Counted from the first letter of the stretch, positions 7,618-17,530 are shown. The stretch is 64,000 bases of DNA from Bacillus sp. FJAT-18017 (GCF_001278805.1 NZ_CP012602.1:1219001-1283000); one strand, 5' to 3'. Numbers and translations: made by a program. The notes: a model not told the origin generated them from the sequence alone.

Positions 7618-9930
7618 CTATTTACCTCGGGTTCCATTAGCAACGGTAACCCGTACTTCGTTGGAAGTATAGGTTTTACCATTAAGTTCAGCGCTAATTG
7701 TAACGAGTGAAGATCCAGGGCTCAATCCGATTAACTTGCCGCTGTCATCTACTTTCACAACATCGGGATTGCTTACAGACAGAGAATACTGTTTGTTCGG
7801 TACTTCCACCTTCGCGCCGTTTACCATGTGGGCGGTTGCGGTTGGCTGGACAGCTTTCCCGGTAACGAGTTTTTGGTCAACGTTTAGCTCGATATGGTCG
7901 ACTTTTGCCGGGATTTTATACAAATTGGCACCTTTCCCAAAATAGATGCTGCCGTCTTCACTTAGATCCATTAAATCAACTGTGCCTTCAACCAGCTGCT
8001 CGGCCTGTAGTGTTTCCGGATTCACGACAGTCAGCTTTCGGTTTAGCGTCGTGTAGAGATTTCCGTCTGGGCCCCACACTAGATAAAATGGCCGCCACTT
8101 GGATGAGAGGAAGGTAGTTTCATAGATTTCTTTGCTTTTCACAACCTCGTACGTTTCGGGATCCATTGCAAAAATCGTTCCATCAATGATGCCCCAAAGC
8201 AGTCCGTCCGGTCCAAATGACAATTCTCCGATATTCTGGAACGGTGTATCTTCCAAACCTGGAATTTCCGGGGTGAACTCGGCTATCTTTTCACCTTTTT
8301 CCACATCGAAAACAAACATTTTTGCTTCCTCGGCAACAGGGTCAATGCCAAGTCCGCCATATATGGATGTTCCGCCATACACTTTGCCGTCCTTATAGGC
8401 AAGGCCGAAAACGCTTTGGTTTTCAACGATATTCCGGTACGTTTTGGACTCCACTTCAACTGTGCCGTCTTGGGCTTCTTTTTCTTCCAAAATCGTCAAT
8501 GCCCCGCCATTCACTCCATAGGTTGGGATAGTCCCAATGAAGAGCTTGTTATCCCCGGTAGTCATAGTGAACGGGCGGTCCTGCTCATCCTCTATATCGA
8601 GGTATAATCCCGGATTCGCCTTGCCAGTTTCATTGTAATCAATCGGCAATTTCGGGTCGTATCGGTACATTTTTGCTCCGGTATACGTTCCAAAATACAC
8701 CTTGCCATTGTACTCATGAATTCCTTCCGCCTGGTGGAAGGAGAAGTTTGTATAGGTATAGTCCTGAAGTTCTTCGTTGTAAATGCTCATTCCCCGCTGG
8801 TAGGCGGCGGAATAGACATTTCCATCAATTACAGCGATGGATTGAAGGGTTGCGCCCTGGGCGTCCACATCCGGGAAATGAACAGAGTATGCATTATTTT
8901 CCGGGTTGTAGAAAAATGAATCTGTGAATGCGGTCATGCCTGCCAAAACGGTTTCACCGTTACTCAATGTGATCCAGCTGTGTGCCTTGACCGCTGTTGA
9001 TCCAGGCAGAGACGGGATGTTTTCTACCTTTGTTACCGTGTCGGTCTTTGTGTTATAGGAGAACAAGTCACCCTGGAGCTTGTAGTAAATGAGATCTGGG
9101 TTGTAAGGTGACGGTGGTGAAATTTTGCTTTGGAATTTCATTGTCCGGATATGTTGCTCGGTTGCCTCGTCGATTACAATCAAATCAGCACCCGCATGGA
9201 CAAATAGTTTACCGTTATAGATGGCAACCTCGGAAATCGTTACGTTTTGTCCGGACACAGGAGTCGGAATGTCTTTCTTTTCGCCGGTTTCTCTGTCATA
9301 GCGGACTACACCCCCGATTGTTCCAATCCCCACATAGAGATATTTGTCGGTTACGCCAAGCCCGCGGGCATATTTCTGGCCTTCCTTCATTGGCCCCAAA
9401 TCCCTGAATGTGTTGCTGGCAATGTCATACTCGAACACTTTCGATTCATCATAGGTAGCGCCGTAGATTTTTCCATCCGAGCTGCTTTTTATATCCCAGA
9501 CAAAGTTATCGGAAGGATTTTTCCCGATTGTTTCCATCCGGTTCTCTTCTGGAAGATAGCGGTACATGACACCGTTCATCGTGCTGGCAAAATAAACATT
9601 GTTGTCACTCCCGATGGTCATAGCCCAGATTACATCTGAATGAGGAATTTGTTGTGAGAAAATCCGCTCGCCTGTTTCAGCATTCACAACATAAAATACC
9701 GCGGGAGAGCCTGTGACGGCTATGTACTGCAGATTTTCGCCTTTGCTGTTTTGGCCATATGCGGCAATCTGTGACAGCGGGCTTTTTACCGCTTCTCCTA
9801 AGTTTACTGTTTCCTCAAATTGATTTTTAACTGAGAAAGTGGGTTCATTTCCGAATGCAGTTGACTGGGGAAGTGCTGTTGAAATAAAAACGACTAATAA
9901 AGCAACAATTAGGCTAATCTTTGATTTCAA
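7618..9930 (-). CDS. Secreted beta-propeller protein with C-terminal Ig-like domain, paralogue A
   Basis: This 770-residue exported protein has a Sec signal peptide (residues 1-26, ending QSTAFG). Residues ~45-680 are built from repeated blades with PDGNLY/SDGKIYG-type turns (GSDNNVYFAS, SSDGKIYGAT, GPDGLLWG, GPDGNLYT), as in PQQ/WD40-like propellers. The last ~90 residues look like a bacterial Ig-like (BIG2) domain (SLSVSNPDVVKVDDSGKLIG). It is a tandem duplicate of the next gene. No catalytic signature is recognised; binding or cleaving an extracellular polysaccharide is inference from the sugar-uptake genes around it. A cre-like site lies in its 5' leader. Confidence 0.8.
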   Translation of the reverse strand: MKSKISLIVALLVVFISTALPQSTAFGNEPTFSVKNQFEETVNLGEAVKSPLSQIAAYGQNSKGENLQYIAVTGSPAVFYVVNAETGERIFSQQIPHSDVIWAMTIGSDNNVYFASTMNGVMYRYLPEENRMETIGKNPSDNFVWDIKSSSDGKIYGATYDESKVFEYDIASNTFRDLGPMKEGQKYARGLGVTDKYLYVGIGTIGGVVRYDRETGEKKDIPTPVSGQNVTISEVAIYNGKLFVHAGADLIVIDEATEQHIRTMKFQSKISPPSPYNPDLIYYKLQGDLFSYNTKTDTVTKVENIPSLPGSTAVKAHSWITLSNGETVLAGMTAFTDSFFYNPENNAYSVHFPDVDAQGATLQSIAVIDGNVYSAAYQRGMSIYNEELQDYTYTNFSFHQAEGIHEYNGKVYFGTYTGAKMYRYDPKLPIDYNETGKANPGLYLDIEDEQDRPFTMTTGDNKLFIGTIPTYGVNGGALTILEEKEAQDGTVEVESKTYRNIVENQSVFGLAYKDGKVYGGTSIYGGLGIDPVAEEAKMFVFDVEKGEKIAEFTPEIPGLEDTPFQNIGELSFGPDGLLWGIIDGTIFAMDPETYEVVKSKEIYETTFLSSKWRPFYLVWGPDGNLYTTLNRKLTVVNPETLQAEQLVEGTVDLMDLSEDGSIYFGKGANLYKIPAKVDHIELNVDQKLVTGKAVQPTATAHMVNGAKVEVPNKQYSLSVSNPDVVKVDDSGKLIGLSPGSSLVTISAELNGKTYTSNEVRVTVANGTRGK

Positions 9931-9958
9931 TACGATCCCTCCGATTACTATTTATTTT

Positions 9959-9974
9959 TTTGAACGCTTTCAAA
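9959..9974 (-). promoter_or_regulatory. Putative cre site (CcpA) upstream of propeller A
   Basis: On the minus strand TTTGAAAGCGTTCAAA is a near-perfect palindrome. It fits TGWAANCGNTNWCA with one mismatch and lies about 30 nt upstream of the start codon, a position typical of catabolite repression. Confidence 0.6.
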
Positions 9975-10086
9975 TTACTGTTTTTACCTTTTTCTCGAGA
10001 ATCTCACTCTTCGGGCCCCCGTTCCGTCTAGTAAATCCTTTCCTATCCTCCTTTACTAGCAGTTCTCATTTTTAATAGATAATATA

Positions 10087-10122
10087 AATTTGCGGGCTGC
10101 CTTAAGATAAGCCCGCAAATTA
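10087..10122 (-). terminator. Terminator of propeller B gene
   Basis: AATTTGCGGGCT pairs with AGCCCGCAAATT. It separates the two tandem propeller genes, so they are transcribed independently. Confidence 0.75.
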
Positions 10123-10189
10123 TTAAAATATGCGGTCCAAAGAGGTATTGCATTTTTTTAAAAAAAGCTAGAGAACCGTCCGCTGTAAC

Positions 10190-12511
10190 CTATGGGTTTC
10201 CACGGACTCCCTTAGCAACAGTAACTCGTACTTCATTGGTAGTATACGTTTTACCATTAAGTTCTGCGCTAATTGTAACAAGTGAAGTTCCTGGTATCTT
10301 TCCGGTTAAGTTCCCTAAGTCATCTGCCATAAGAACATCGGGATTGCTGACAGTGACGGAATACTGATTTTTGGACAATACCACCTTCGCGCCGTTTACC
10401 ATCTGTGCGGTTACGGTAGTTGGAACAGGTTGCCCAGCAACAAGTTTTTCCCCAAGCTCCAGCTTGATATGGTCAACCTTCACTGGAATTTTAAACAGGT
10501 TGGCGCCCACCGCATAATAGATGCTGCCGTCTTCTGCAAGATCCATTAGTTCAACTGTTCCTTCCACCAGCTTCTCGGATTGGAGTGTTTCCGGATCCAC
10601 TGCTGTCAGCTTTCTGTTTAGCGTCGTATAGAGATTCCCGTCCGGGCCCCACTCAAGATAATATGGCCGCGATTTAGATGAAAGAAATTTGGTTTCATAA
10701 ATTTCTTTGCTTTTCACCACTTCATAGGTTTCCGGATCCATCGCAAAGATTGTGCCATCAATAATTCCCCAAAGAAGGCCGTCCGGTCCAAACGAGAAAC
10801 CTCCGATAGTCTGGAACGGCACGTCCTCCAAACCTGGAATTTCCGGAGTGAATTCGGCAATTTTTTCACCTTTTTCCACATCGAAAACGAACATTTTTGC
10901 CTCTGTGGCAACAGGATCGACTCCAAGGCCGCCATAAATCGATGTACCGCCATACACCTTGCCGTCCTTATAGGCCAGGCCGAAGACGCTTTGATTCTCG
11001 ACGATATTACGGTACGTTTTTGACGCCACATCAACCGTGCCGTCTTCAGCAATCTTTTCTTCTAAAATTGTCAAAGCACCACCAAGTTTTCCATAGGTCG
11101 GTATCGATCCAATAAAGAGCTTGCCATCCCCGCTTGCCATCGTGAACGGCGCGTCTTGCTCGTCTTCGATATCCAGGTAAAGTCCTGGGTTCGCTTTGCC
11201 ATTCTCATTGTATTCGATCGGCAATTGCGGGTCGTAACGGTACATTTTCGCACCGGTATAGGTACCAAAATAAACTTTTCCTTTATACTCCTGAATTCCT
11301 TGTGACTGGTGGAAGGAGAAGTTTGTATATGTGTAGTCCTGCAGCTCTTCGCTGTAAATACTCATTCCGCGTTGGTAAGCGCCGGAATATACATTTCCAT
11401 CAATTGCAGCAATAGCATGGAGGGTCGCTCCTTGGGCGTCCACATCAGGGAAATGGACAGAGTATGCATTATTTTCCGGATTGTAGAAAAATGAATCTGT
11501 GAATGCAGTCATTCCTGTCAAAACCGTTTCTCCCGTACTCAATGTAACCCAGCTGTGAGCCTTGACCGCTGTCGAACTTGGCAGGGACGGGATGTTTTCT
11601 ATTTTTGTAACAGTATCGGTTTCCGTGTTGTAGGAAAACAAGTCACCCTGGAGTTTGTAGTAAATTAAATCAGGGTTGTAAGGGGACGGGGGTGAGATTT
11701 TGCTTTGAAATTTGATTGTACGAACATGTTCCTCGGATGCCTCATCTATGACAAACAAATCGGCCCCAGCATGAACAAAGAGCTTGCCGTTATAAATGGC
11801 AACTTCTGAAACGGTTACGGTTTGTCCCGAAATAGGAATAGGTATTTCTTTCTTTTCGCCAGTTATCCTGTCATAGCGGACCACCCCAGCAGTTGTCCCA
11901 ATCCCGACATAGAGATACTGGTCCGTTACGCCCAGACCGCGGGCGTATTTCTGGCCGTCTTTCATCGGCCCCAAATCTCTGAAGGTGTTAGTGGTAATGT
12001 CATACTCAAACACTTTCGATTCATCAAAAGTGGCGCCATAGATTTTTCCGTCGGAACTGCTTTTTAAATCCCAGACAAAGTTGTCAGAAGGGTTTTTCCC
12101 GAGTGTTTCCATCCTGTTCTCTTCCGGCAAATATCGGTACATGACACCGCTAACCGTACTTGCAAAATAAACATTATTGTCGCTGCCGATTGTCATCGCC
12201 CAGATGACGTCTGAATTAGGAATCGGCTGTGAGAATAAGCGTTCTCCTGTTTCAGCGTTTACGACATAAAAAACCGCGGGCGTGCCCGTGATTGCTATGT
12301 ACTGCAAATTCTCGCCTTTGCTGTTTTGGCCATATGCGGCAACCTGTGACAGAGGGCTTTTTACTGCTTCTCCTAAATCCAGCGTATTCTCAAACTGATT
12401 TTTAACTGAGAAAGTGGGTTCATTAGCAAATGGACTTGAAAAAGGCAATATTGATGAAAAAAGAACAACTGCGACTAATAAAGCAGTAAACCTACTAATC
12501 TTTGATTTCAA
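10190..12511 (-). CDS. Secreted beta-propeller protein with C-terminal Ig-like domain, paralogue B
   Basis: This 773-residue tandem paralogue of the preceding protein is nearly identical over long stretches (for example SQKIS-like blade loops and VYGGTSIYGGLG). Differences are concentrated in the signal peptide and in the last ~90-residue Ig-like domain (YSVTVSNPDVLMADDLGNLT). Sec signal peptide 1-28, then about seven or more propeller blades with GPDGLLWG and GPDGNLYT turns. It is transcribed divergently from nanE. No enzyme motif is recognised; a glycan-binding or lyase-like role is speculation. Confidence 0.8.
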   Translation of the reverse strand: MKSKISRFTALLVAVVLFSSILPFSSPFANEPTFSVKNQFENTLDLGEAVKSPLSQVAAYGQNSKGENLQYIAITGTPAVFYVVNAETGERLFSQPIPNSDVIWAMTIGSDNNVYFASTVSGVMYRYLPEENRMETLGKNPSDNFVWDLKSSSDGKIYGATFDESKVFEYDITTNTFRDLGPMKDGQKYARGLGVTDQYLYVGIGTTAGVVRYDRITGEKKEIPIPISGQTVTVSEVAIYNGKLFVHAGADLFVIDEASEEHVRTIKFQSKISPPSPYNPDLIYYKLQGDLFSYNTETDTVTKIENIPSLPSSTAVKAHSWVTLSTGETVLTGMTAFTDSFFYNPENNAYSVHFPDVDAQGATLHAIAAIDGNVYSGAYQRGMSIYSEELQDYTYTNFSFHQSQGIQEYKGKVYFGTYTGAKMYRYDPQLPIEYNENGKANPGLYLDIEDEQDAPFTMASGDGKLFIGSIPTYGKLGGALTILEEKIAEDGTVDVASKTYRNIVENQSVFGLAYKDGKVYGGTSIYGGLGVDPVATEAKMFVFDVEKGEKIAEFTPEIPGLEDVPFQTIGGFSFGPDGLLWGIIDGTIFAMDPETYEVVKSKEIYETKFLSSKSRPYYLEWGPDGNLYTTLNRKLTAVDPETLQSEKLVEGTVELMDLAEDGSIYYAVGANLFKIPVKVDHIKLELGEKLVAGQPVPTTVTAQMVNGAKVVLSKNQYSVTVSNPDVLMADDLGNLTGKIPGTSLVTISAELNGKTYTTNEVRVTVAKGVRGNP

Positions 12512-12536
12512 GAAAATCCCTCCTATTCTTTAACTT

Positions 12537-12550
12537 TGTAAAAGCTTACT
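12537..12550 (-). promoter_or_regulatory. Degenerate cre-like site upstream of propeller B
   Basis: TGTAAAAGCTTACT occupies the same place relative to the start as the cre of paralogue A. It departs from the consensus at the central CG and at the last base, so CcpA binding may be weak or lost. Confidence 0.3.
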
Positions 12551-12763
12551 TAAATTTCTCTATCCTCCTTACTAGTTATTTCTGTTTCACACTACATATT
12601 AGAGAGGGTGCTATATAAGCGTCAATGTTGTTTGAATATTTCGACACATTTAAGACGCAAAAAGACGATGAAAATAATAACCGTTATATATAGAATAGGT
12701 GGAGAGATTCACCTTTTCAAAATGTAATAAAAGTTAAGAAAACAAAATATGAGAGGTGCCAGT

Positions 12764-13471
12764 ATGAATTCTATACTTAAGAAACTTGAAGGAGGTCTGA
12801 TTGTTTCTTGTCAGGCTTTGGAAGAAGAACCATTACACGGATCAACTATCATGAGTAAAATGGCGATTGCAGCCCGGGAAGGCGGAGCGGTCGGGATAAG
12901 GGCAAACAGTCCGGCTGATATTAAAGCAATAAAACAGGCGGTCGATTTGCCTGTTATCGGTTTATATAAGAAAAACTATCAAGATAGTGAAATTTACATA
13001 ACGCCAACTATAAAAGAAGTTGGAGAGGTCGTGGCGGCCGGTGCCGATATTGTTGCTTTCGATGCAACCTTCAGGGTTCGACCAGGTGGACAACAGCTCG
13101 ACGATTTTGTAAAAGAGATTAAGTCCGCATTTCCTTCTACATTATTAATGGCTGATATAGCCACCGTTGAAGAAGGGCTGCATGCAGTCGAGTTAGGCTG
13201 TGATGTGATTTCTACAACTCTGGCTGGATATACTCCGGACACTGAGCACATCACGAAATTTGATAGAGATCTTCTTGCAACGTTAGTAGAAAAAGCAGGA
13301 CGCCCTGTTGTTGCGGAGGGAAGAGTGAATACGCCTGAACTCGCAGCGGAATGCATCCGGGCAGGAGCTTTTGCAGTTGTTGTCGGTTCGGCAATCACCA
13401 GGCCGCAAGAGATTACCAAACATTTTGCAAAAGAAATTTCCTTAACAAAAATGAAAGGGTTTACAAAATAA
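12764..13471 (+). CDS. nanE: N-acetylmannosamine-6-phosphate 2-epimerase
   Basis: This 235-residue TIM-barrel enzyme converts ManNAc-6-P to GlcNAc-6-P in sialic acid and ManNAc catabolism. Family motifs are clear: LEGGLIVSCQALEEEPLHG at the start, GAVGIRANSP, PVIGLYKKNY, GADIVAFDAT, LMADIATVEEG and VVAEGRVNTPE with VVGSAITRP at the phosphate site. ATG 12764 is preferred over the earlier ATG at 12749 because GAGAGGTG (12751-12758) lies 5 nt before it. It heads an operon-like row with a sugar ABC importer and an RpiR regulator. NanA, NanK and a sialidase are not in the window, so the imported sugar need not be sialic acid. Confidence 0.93.
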   Translation: MNSILKKLEGGLIVSCQALEEEPLHGSTIMSKMAIAAREGGAVGIRANSPADIKAIKQAVDLPVIGLYKKNYQDSEIYITPTIKEVGEVVAAGADIVAFDATFRVRPGGQQLDDFVKEIKSAFPSTLLMADIATVEEGLHAVELGCDVISTTLAGYTPDTEHITKFDRDLLATLVEKAGRPVVAEGRVNTPELAAECIRAGAFAVVVGSAITRPQEITKHFAKEISLTKMKGFTK

Positions 13472-13588
13472 TAGGGACATAATGCGGATTTAAGGAGGTG
13501 GACGCATTTAGTTAATTTACATAGGCATGAGGTCAATGATACAGGATGTGTACCACAATAAAAATCCAAACGAAAAAAGGGGATGTAT

Positions 13589-14917
13589 ATGAAAAAGTTC
13601 TTGTTGCTGTTGGTTGCCTTGATGGTCATTGCTGCAGGCTGCAGCTCAAAGGAGAGCACGGGTAAAGGCGGGGATAAAAAGGCGGAAATTGAAGTTATGA
13701 TGTTTGAAGGCGGATTTGGCTCTGAATGGGTGAAAGAATCAGCCAAAGCCTATATGGAGAAAAACAAGAATGTAAACATTAAGATTACCGCAAGCCCGGA
13801 CATCCACACTCAGCTGCAAACGAGATTTTTATCCAAAGATGTCCCTGATTTGATGGTTCCGGGACCAAGCTTTGATATCCAGGGTGTTATTAAAGACGGA
13901 ATGATTGAGCCGATTGATGATGCGCTCGAAGAAAAGGCTTATGACAGTGATGAAAAATGGGTTGATACGTTTGAGCAAGGCCAATTCAACCAAAAGAAGG
14001 ATGGCAAAACATACGGAATTCCTACCATTTTTTCACCGGGCTATATCTGGTGGTACGACGAAAAGCTTTTTGAGGACAATGGCTGGGAGCTTCCTAAAAC
14101 TCAAGAAGACCTTTATAAGTTAAAGGCCGAGGCTGATAAAAAGGGAATTGCTGTTTTCTCAGTGCCAGGAAAGCACCCGGGTTATTATTTCTTCGGAATG
14201 TACCTGCCGCTTGTTGAACGAATCGGCGGAAAGCAAGCCCTTTTGGATGCGTTTAACCTGAAAGAAGGCGCCTGGAAATCCCCGGCGTTTGTCCAGGCTG
14301 CAAAAGAATCAAAACGCATGGTTGATGAAGGTCTATTCCTGAAAGGAACATTCGGCTTGTCCCATACAGAAGCCCAGACATTGTTCTTCCAGCGCAAGTC
14401 TCTGTTTGTTATGGCTGGCTCGTGGCTTGAAGGCGAAATGAAGGATGTTATTCCGGCTGACTTTAAGCTTCGCGCATTCAATCAGCCTGCATTCCCTGGC
14501 GGCAAAGGCGAGCAGCTTGCTCCTGTATCGACTGGATGGGGCGGTGCCTGGTATATTCCAAGCGGCTCGAAAAACAAGGACGAAACGATTAAGTTCCTAA
14601 AGTTCCTTTCCAGCGAAAAAGAAGTAGAGAAAATGGTCTCTTCTAAAGGGCTTGCCAGTGTTGTAAAAAATACAGAAGATGCGATTCAGTCAGAGCCATT
14701 AAAGAGCGCACTGAAAGTCCTTCAGGATTCAGGCGGTTCTTATGCGCCTACAGCAATTAACGATAACTATCCTGAACTGGTCGGCAACATGAACAATATT
14801 TATCAAAGCCTCATGCTTGGTGAACTGACTCCAGAAAAGTTTACAGAGCAGGCAGAGAAATTCGCAGAACAAATCCGAAAAGATGACAATATAGAAAAAG
14901 CAACATACTCCTGGTAA
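13589..14917 (+). CDS. Sugar ABC transporter substrate-binding lipoprotein
   Basis: This 442-residue cluster-1 type solute-binding protein has a lipoprotein signal (LMVIAAGCSSKE, Cys18). The mature part has the two-lobed pattern with KKDGKTYGIPT and WWYDEKLFEDNGWELPKTQEDLYKL, typical of oligosaccharide or monosaccharide binders. ATG 13589 (MKKFLLLL) is chosen because AAAAGGGG lies 6 nt upstream. It is followed by two permeases but no ATPase, so a shared MsmX-type ATPase encoded elsewhere is expected. Context with nanE suggests an amino-sugar ligand. Confidence 0.9.
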   Translation: MKKFLLLLVALMVIAAGCSSKESTGKGGDKKAEIEVMMFEGGFGSEWVKESAKAYMEKNKNVNIKITASPDIHTQLQTRFLSKDVPDLMVPGPSFDIQGVIKDGMIEPIDDALEEKAYDSDEKWVDTFEQGQFNQKKDGKTYGIPTIFSPGYIWWYDEKLFEDNGWELPKTQEDLYKLKAEADKKGIAVFSVPGKHPGYYFFGMYLPLVERIGGKQALLDAFNLKEGAWKSPAFVQAAKESKRMVDEGLFLKGTFGLSHTEAQTLFFQRKSLFVMAGSWLEGEMKDVIPADFKLRAFNQPAFPGGKGEQLAPVSTGWGGAWYIPSGSKNKDETIKFLKFLSSEKEVEKMVSSKGLASVVKNTEDAIQSEPLKSALKVLQDSGGSYAPTAINDNYPELVGNMNNIYQSLMLGELTPEKFTEQAEKFAEQIRKDDNIEKATYSW

Positions 14918-14983
14918 TTTCATATTTTTTGCGGAGAGGTCTGAGGGTACTTGGGCCTCTCTGTTTTGAAAGGTTGTGAGTTT

Positions 14984-15859
14984 TTGAGAAACAGAAGCGA
15001 AAGATGGGCAATTGCCGTGTTTTTACTGCCAGCCTCCGCCCTATATCTTTTATTTGTTCTCTATCCATCGTTCAATGCGTTGCTGATGAGTTTATATAAC
15101 TGGCGCGGGCTTGGAACAAAGACGTTTATCGGGATGGATAATTATCGGCGGATGCTCGAGGATGACATTTTTATCAACACGTTGAAGGTAACAGGAAAAT
15201 ACATATTGATCCAGGTCCCGGTCGTATTGGTGTTATCGGTCGTCATTGCACTGGCGATTTCCTCTTTTTTAAAAACAAGATGGCTTAATCTTTATCGATC
15301 AATTACGTTCTTTCCATATATTCTTCCCGGGGTCGCCATAGCGATGCTCTGGTCCACGATTCTTAATCCGGTTAACGGCATGTTCAACGGATTGCTTGAT
15401 GTGATAGGCTTGGACTCGCTTATGACAGAGTGGCTCGGAAGGACGGAAACGGCTTTCGGCAGTGTTGTTTTCGTAAATGTATGGGGAATGGTCGGGTTTT
15501 ACAGCATTCTCATTCTCGCGGCAATCCTGAATATTCCGCAGGATATCCTTGAAGCGGCTGAAATTGATGGTGCGACCAAATTTAAAAAGAGCATCTATAT
15601 TACGATTCCGCTGCTGAAGGACATTTTACAAGTCGTTACTATTTTTACATTGATTAATACAATTAAAATATTTGAAATGCCGCAATTGTTGACGGGCGGA
15701 GGGCCGAACCGATCGACCCAGCCAATCTCGCTTTATATTTATGAGCAGGCGTTTTCGAATTTCAATTTTGGTTATGCTTCAGCGCTGGGAGTTATCTTTT
15801 TAATTCTTACATTGTTTGCTTCGCTGTTGACGTTGAGGGTTACCAGGAGGGAAAGCTAG
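14984..15859 (+). CDS. Sugar ABC transporter permease, MalF type
   Basis: This ~291-residue integral membrane protein has six helices, the N-terminal FLLPASALYLLFVLYPSF segment and the cytoplasmic EAA loop (EAAEIDGATKFKKSIYITIPLLKDI) that docks on the ATPase. The TTG at 14984 is proposed as start because GAAAGG precedes it and the extra N-terminal residues from 14951 look non-native; this is not certain. The stop is immediately followed by the ATG of the second permease. Confidence 0.9.
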   Translation: MRNRSERWAIAVFLLPASALYLLFVLYPSFNALLMSLYNWRGLGTKTFIGMDNYRRMLEDDIFINTLKVTGKYILIQVPVVLVLSVVIALAISSFLKTRWLNLYRSITFFPYILPGVAIAMLWSTILNPVNGMFNGLLDVIGLDSLMTEWLGRTETAFGSVVFVNVWGMVGFYSILILAAILNIPQDILEAAEIDGATKFKKSIYITIPLLKDILQVVTIFTLINTIKIFEMPQLLTGGGPNRSTQPISLYIYEQAFSNFNFGYASALGVIFLILTLFASLLTLRVTRRES

Positions 15860-16690
15860 ATGAGTAAACTTTTTCGAAACATTGGCAGCCATGTGTTCCT
15901 GATTCTATTATCACTATTGATCATCATCCCGGTCATTTGGGTTTTTGTGAACTCAGTCAAATCATCTGCTGATATTTTATTAAAACCATTATCCTTTCCG
16001 GAAAAAATAACGTTTGAAAATTACCTGAACGCTTGGAATGAAGCTGGATTGGGAATTGGATTTATTAATAGCGTTATTGTTACACTCATAACAGTAACCT
16101 TGATCGTCATCATATCCGCGATGGCAGCCTATGTATTGAGCAGGAAAAAATTCCGTTTCCGGATAGCGGTTCAAAATACATTTCTAATGGGATTGATGCT
16201 GCCAACGTTTTTGGCGATGGCTCCGTTGTTTTTATTAATGAATGACCTTGGGCTTGTTAATAGCCTCCCCGGCTTGATTTTGGTTTATATTGCCTATTCA
16301 TTATCGTTTACAATATTTATGTTGATTGCTTTTTTCAATCAAATTCCGGACTCTTTGGAGGAAGCAGCAATCATTGACGGCTGCGGGCCTTTCAAGGTGT
16401 TTTGGATGGTCATGTTTCCATTGGCAAAACCAGGCCTTATTTCCGCGGCAATATTTAATTTTGTCGGAATCTGGAATGAATACATCCTGGCGCTGATTTT
16501 AATTACCGACGATGAATTGAAGACATTGCCGGTAAAGCTTGCCAACATCATGATGGTCCAGCAATACCATACCGACTGGGGTGCCCTTTATGCCGGGCTT
16601 GTATTATCTTTCATTCCGGTAACGCTGTTTTATTTGCTTTTCCAAAGGCGGCTTATTGAAGGGTCTACTGCAGGGGCCGTTAAAGAATAA
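15860..16690 (+). CDS. Sugar ABC transporter permease, MalG type
   Basis: This 276-residue six-helix membrane permease is the partner of the preceding gene; the TAG of the first touches this ATG. The EAA loop (EEAAIIDGCGPFKVFWMVMFPLAKPGL) and the closing FQRRLIEGSTAGAVKE are typical of MalG-like sugar permeases. The two permeases would form the heterodimeric channel fed by the lipoprotein upstream. Confidence 0.92.
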   Translation: MSKLFRNIGSHVFLILLSLLIIIPVIWVFVNSVKSSADILLKPLSFPEKITFENYLNAWNEAGLGIGFINSVIVTLITVTLIVIISAMAAYVLSRKKFRFRIAVQNTFLMGLMLPTFLAMAPLFLLMNDLGLVNSLPGLILVYIAYSLSFTIFMLIAFFNQIPDSLEEAAIIDGCGPFKVFWMVMFPLAKPGLISAAIFNFVGIWNEYILALILITDDELKTLPVKLANIMMVQQYHTDWGALYAGLVLSFIPVTLFYLLFQRRLIEGSTAGAVKE

Positions 16691-16711
16691 ATGAACGAAG
16701 GATGGACGAAG

Positions 16712-17530
16712 ATGTCTACCACTTTAAAAATCAAAAGCTACTATAATAGCTTAACAAAAACCGAGAAAAAGGCAGCCGATTATATAGTAGGCAATCGCAA
16801 TGATATTATCTATTGTTCGGTAACCGAATTGGCTGATAAAGCCGATGTCGGGGAAACAACGGTTTTGCGTTTGTGCAGAAAAATTGGCTTTACAGGTTTT
16901 CAGGATTTTAAACTGGCGCTCGCGCAGGAAACGGTCATGATGACGGCACCGGTAGAAAGCGAGCAGTCGATTATTAGCAAGACAGCAGCAAGGCATTTGA
17001 AAATTCTCGAGGAAAGCAGGCAGCTGCTGGATGAAGAACAGGTCGAAAAAGCAGTTCAAATCATGCTTTCCTCAAAAAACAACTTCTTTTTTGGGGTCGG
17101 ATCATCCGGATTGACCGCCCTGCAAGCAGTCAATGTTTTTACACGAATCGGAATTATATGCGACTCCAAGCAGGATAGCCATTTTCAAGCGATAAGCGCC
17201 TCATTGTTAGATGAGGATGACTGTGCAATTGGGATTTCCGTTTCGGGAAGTACAAAAGATACGATCCGCAACCTCGAAATTGCCAAAAAGGCTGGAGCAA
17301 AAATCATTTGTATTACCAGCAATCGAAAATCGCCAATTACAAAATTAGCGGATATTGTCCTGTTAACGTCATCAAAGGAAGGCCCACTCGAAGGAAGCTC
17401 AATCGTCTCGCAAATCGCTCAATTATCTGTAATTGACATCCTGCATTCAGCGATTATGAACAAAAGAGAAGACATGGCACAAACCGTACGTAAAGTTACT
17501 GCAAAAGCTGTATCAGATAAGATGTATTAA
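16712..17530 (+). CDS. MurR/RpiR-family regulator (HTH + SIS)
   Basis: This 272-residue regulator has an N-terminal RpiR helix-turn-helix (residues ~1-77, EKKAADYIVGN and TVLRLCRKIGFTGFQDFKLAL). A sugar-isomerase (SIS) effector domain follows at ~110-245 (FFFGVGSSGLTALQ, IGISVSGSTKDTIRN). Such regulators sense phosphosugars, here plausibly ManNAc-6-P or GlcNAc-6-P. ATG 16712 is preferred since GAAGGATGG precedes it; the ATG at 16691 directly follows the permease stop. As the last sugar-transport gene it probably autoregulates the nanE operon. Confidence 0.88.
   Translation: MSTTLKIKSYYNSLTKTEKKAADYIVGNRNDIIYCSVTELADKADVGETTVLRLCRKIGFTGFQDFKLALAQETVMMTAPVESEQSIISKTAARHLKILEESRQLLDEEQVEKAVQIMLSSKNNFFFGVGSSGLTALQAVNVFTRIGIICDSKQDSHFQAISASLLDEDDCAIGISVSGSTKDTIRNLEIAKKAGAKIICITSNRKSPITKLADIVLLTSSKEGPLEGSSIVSQIAQLSVIDILHSAIMNKREDMAQTVRKVTAKAVSDKMY

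Noticed and set aside
12994..13746. 250-codon minus-strand frame over nanE
   Set aside because: It is antisense to nanE and the lipoprotein gene, which have clear family motifs; a shadow frame.
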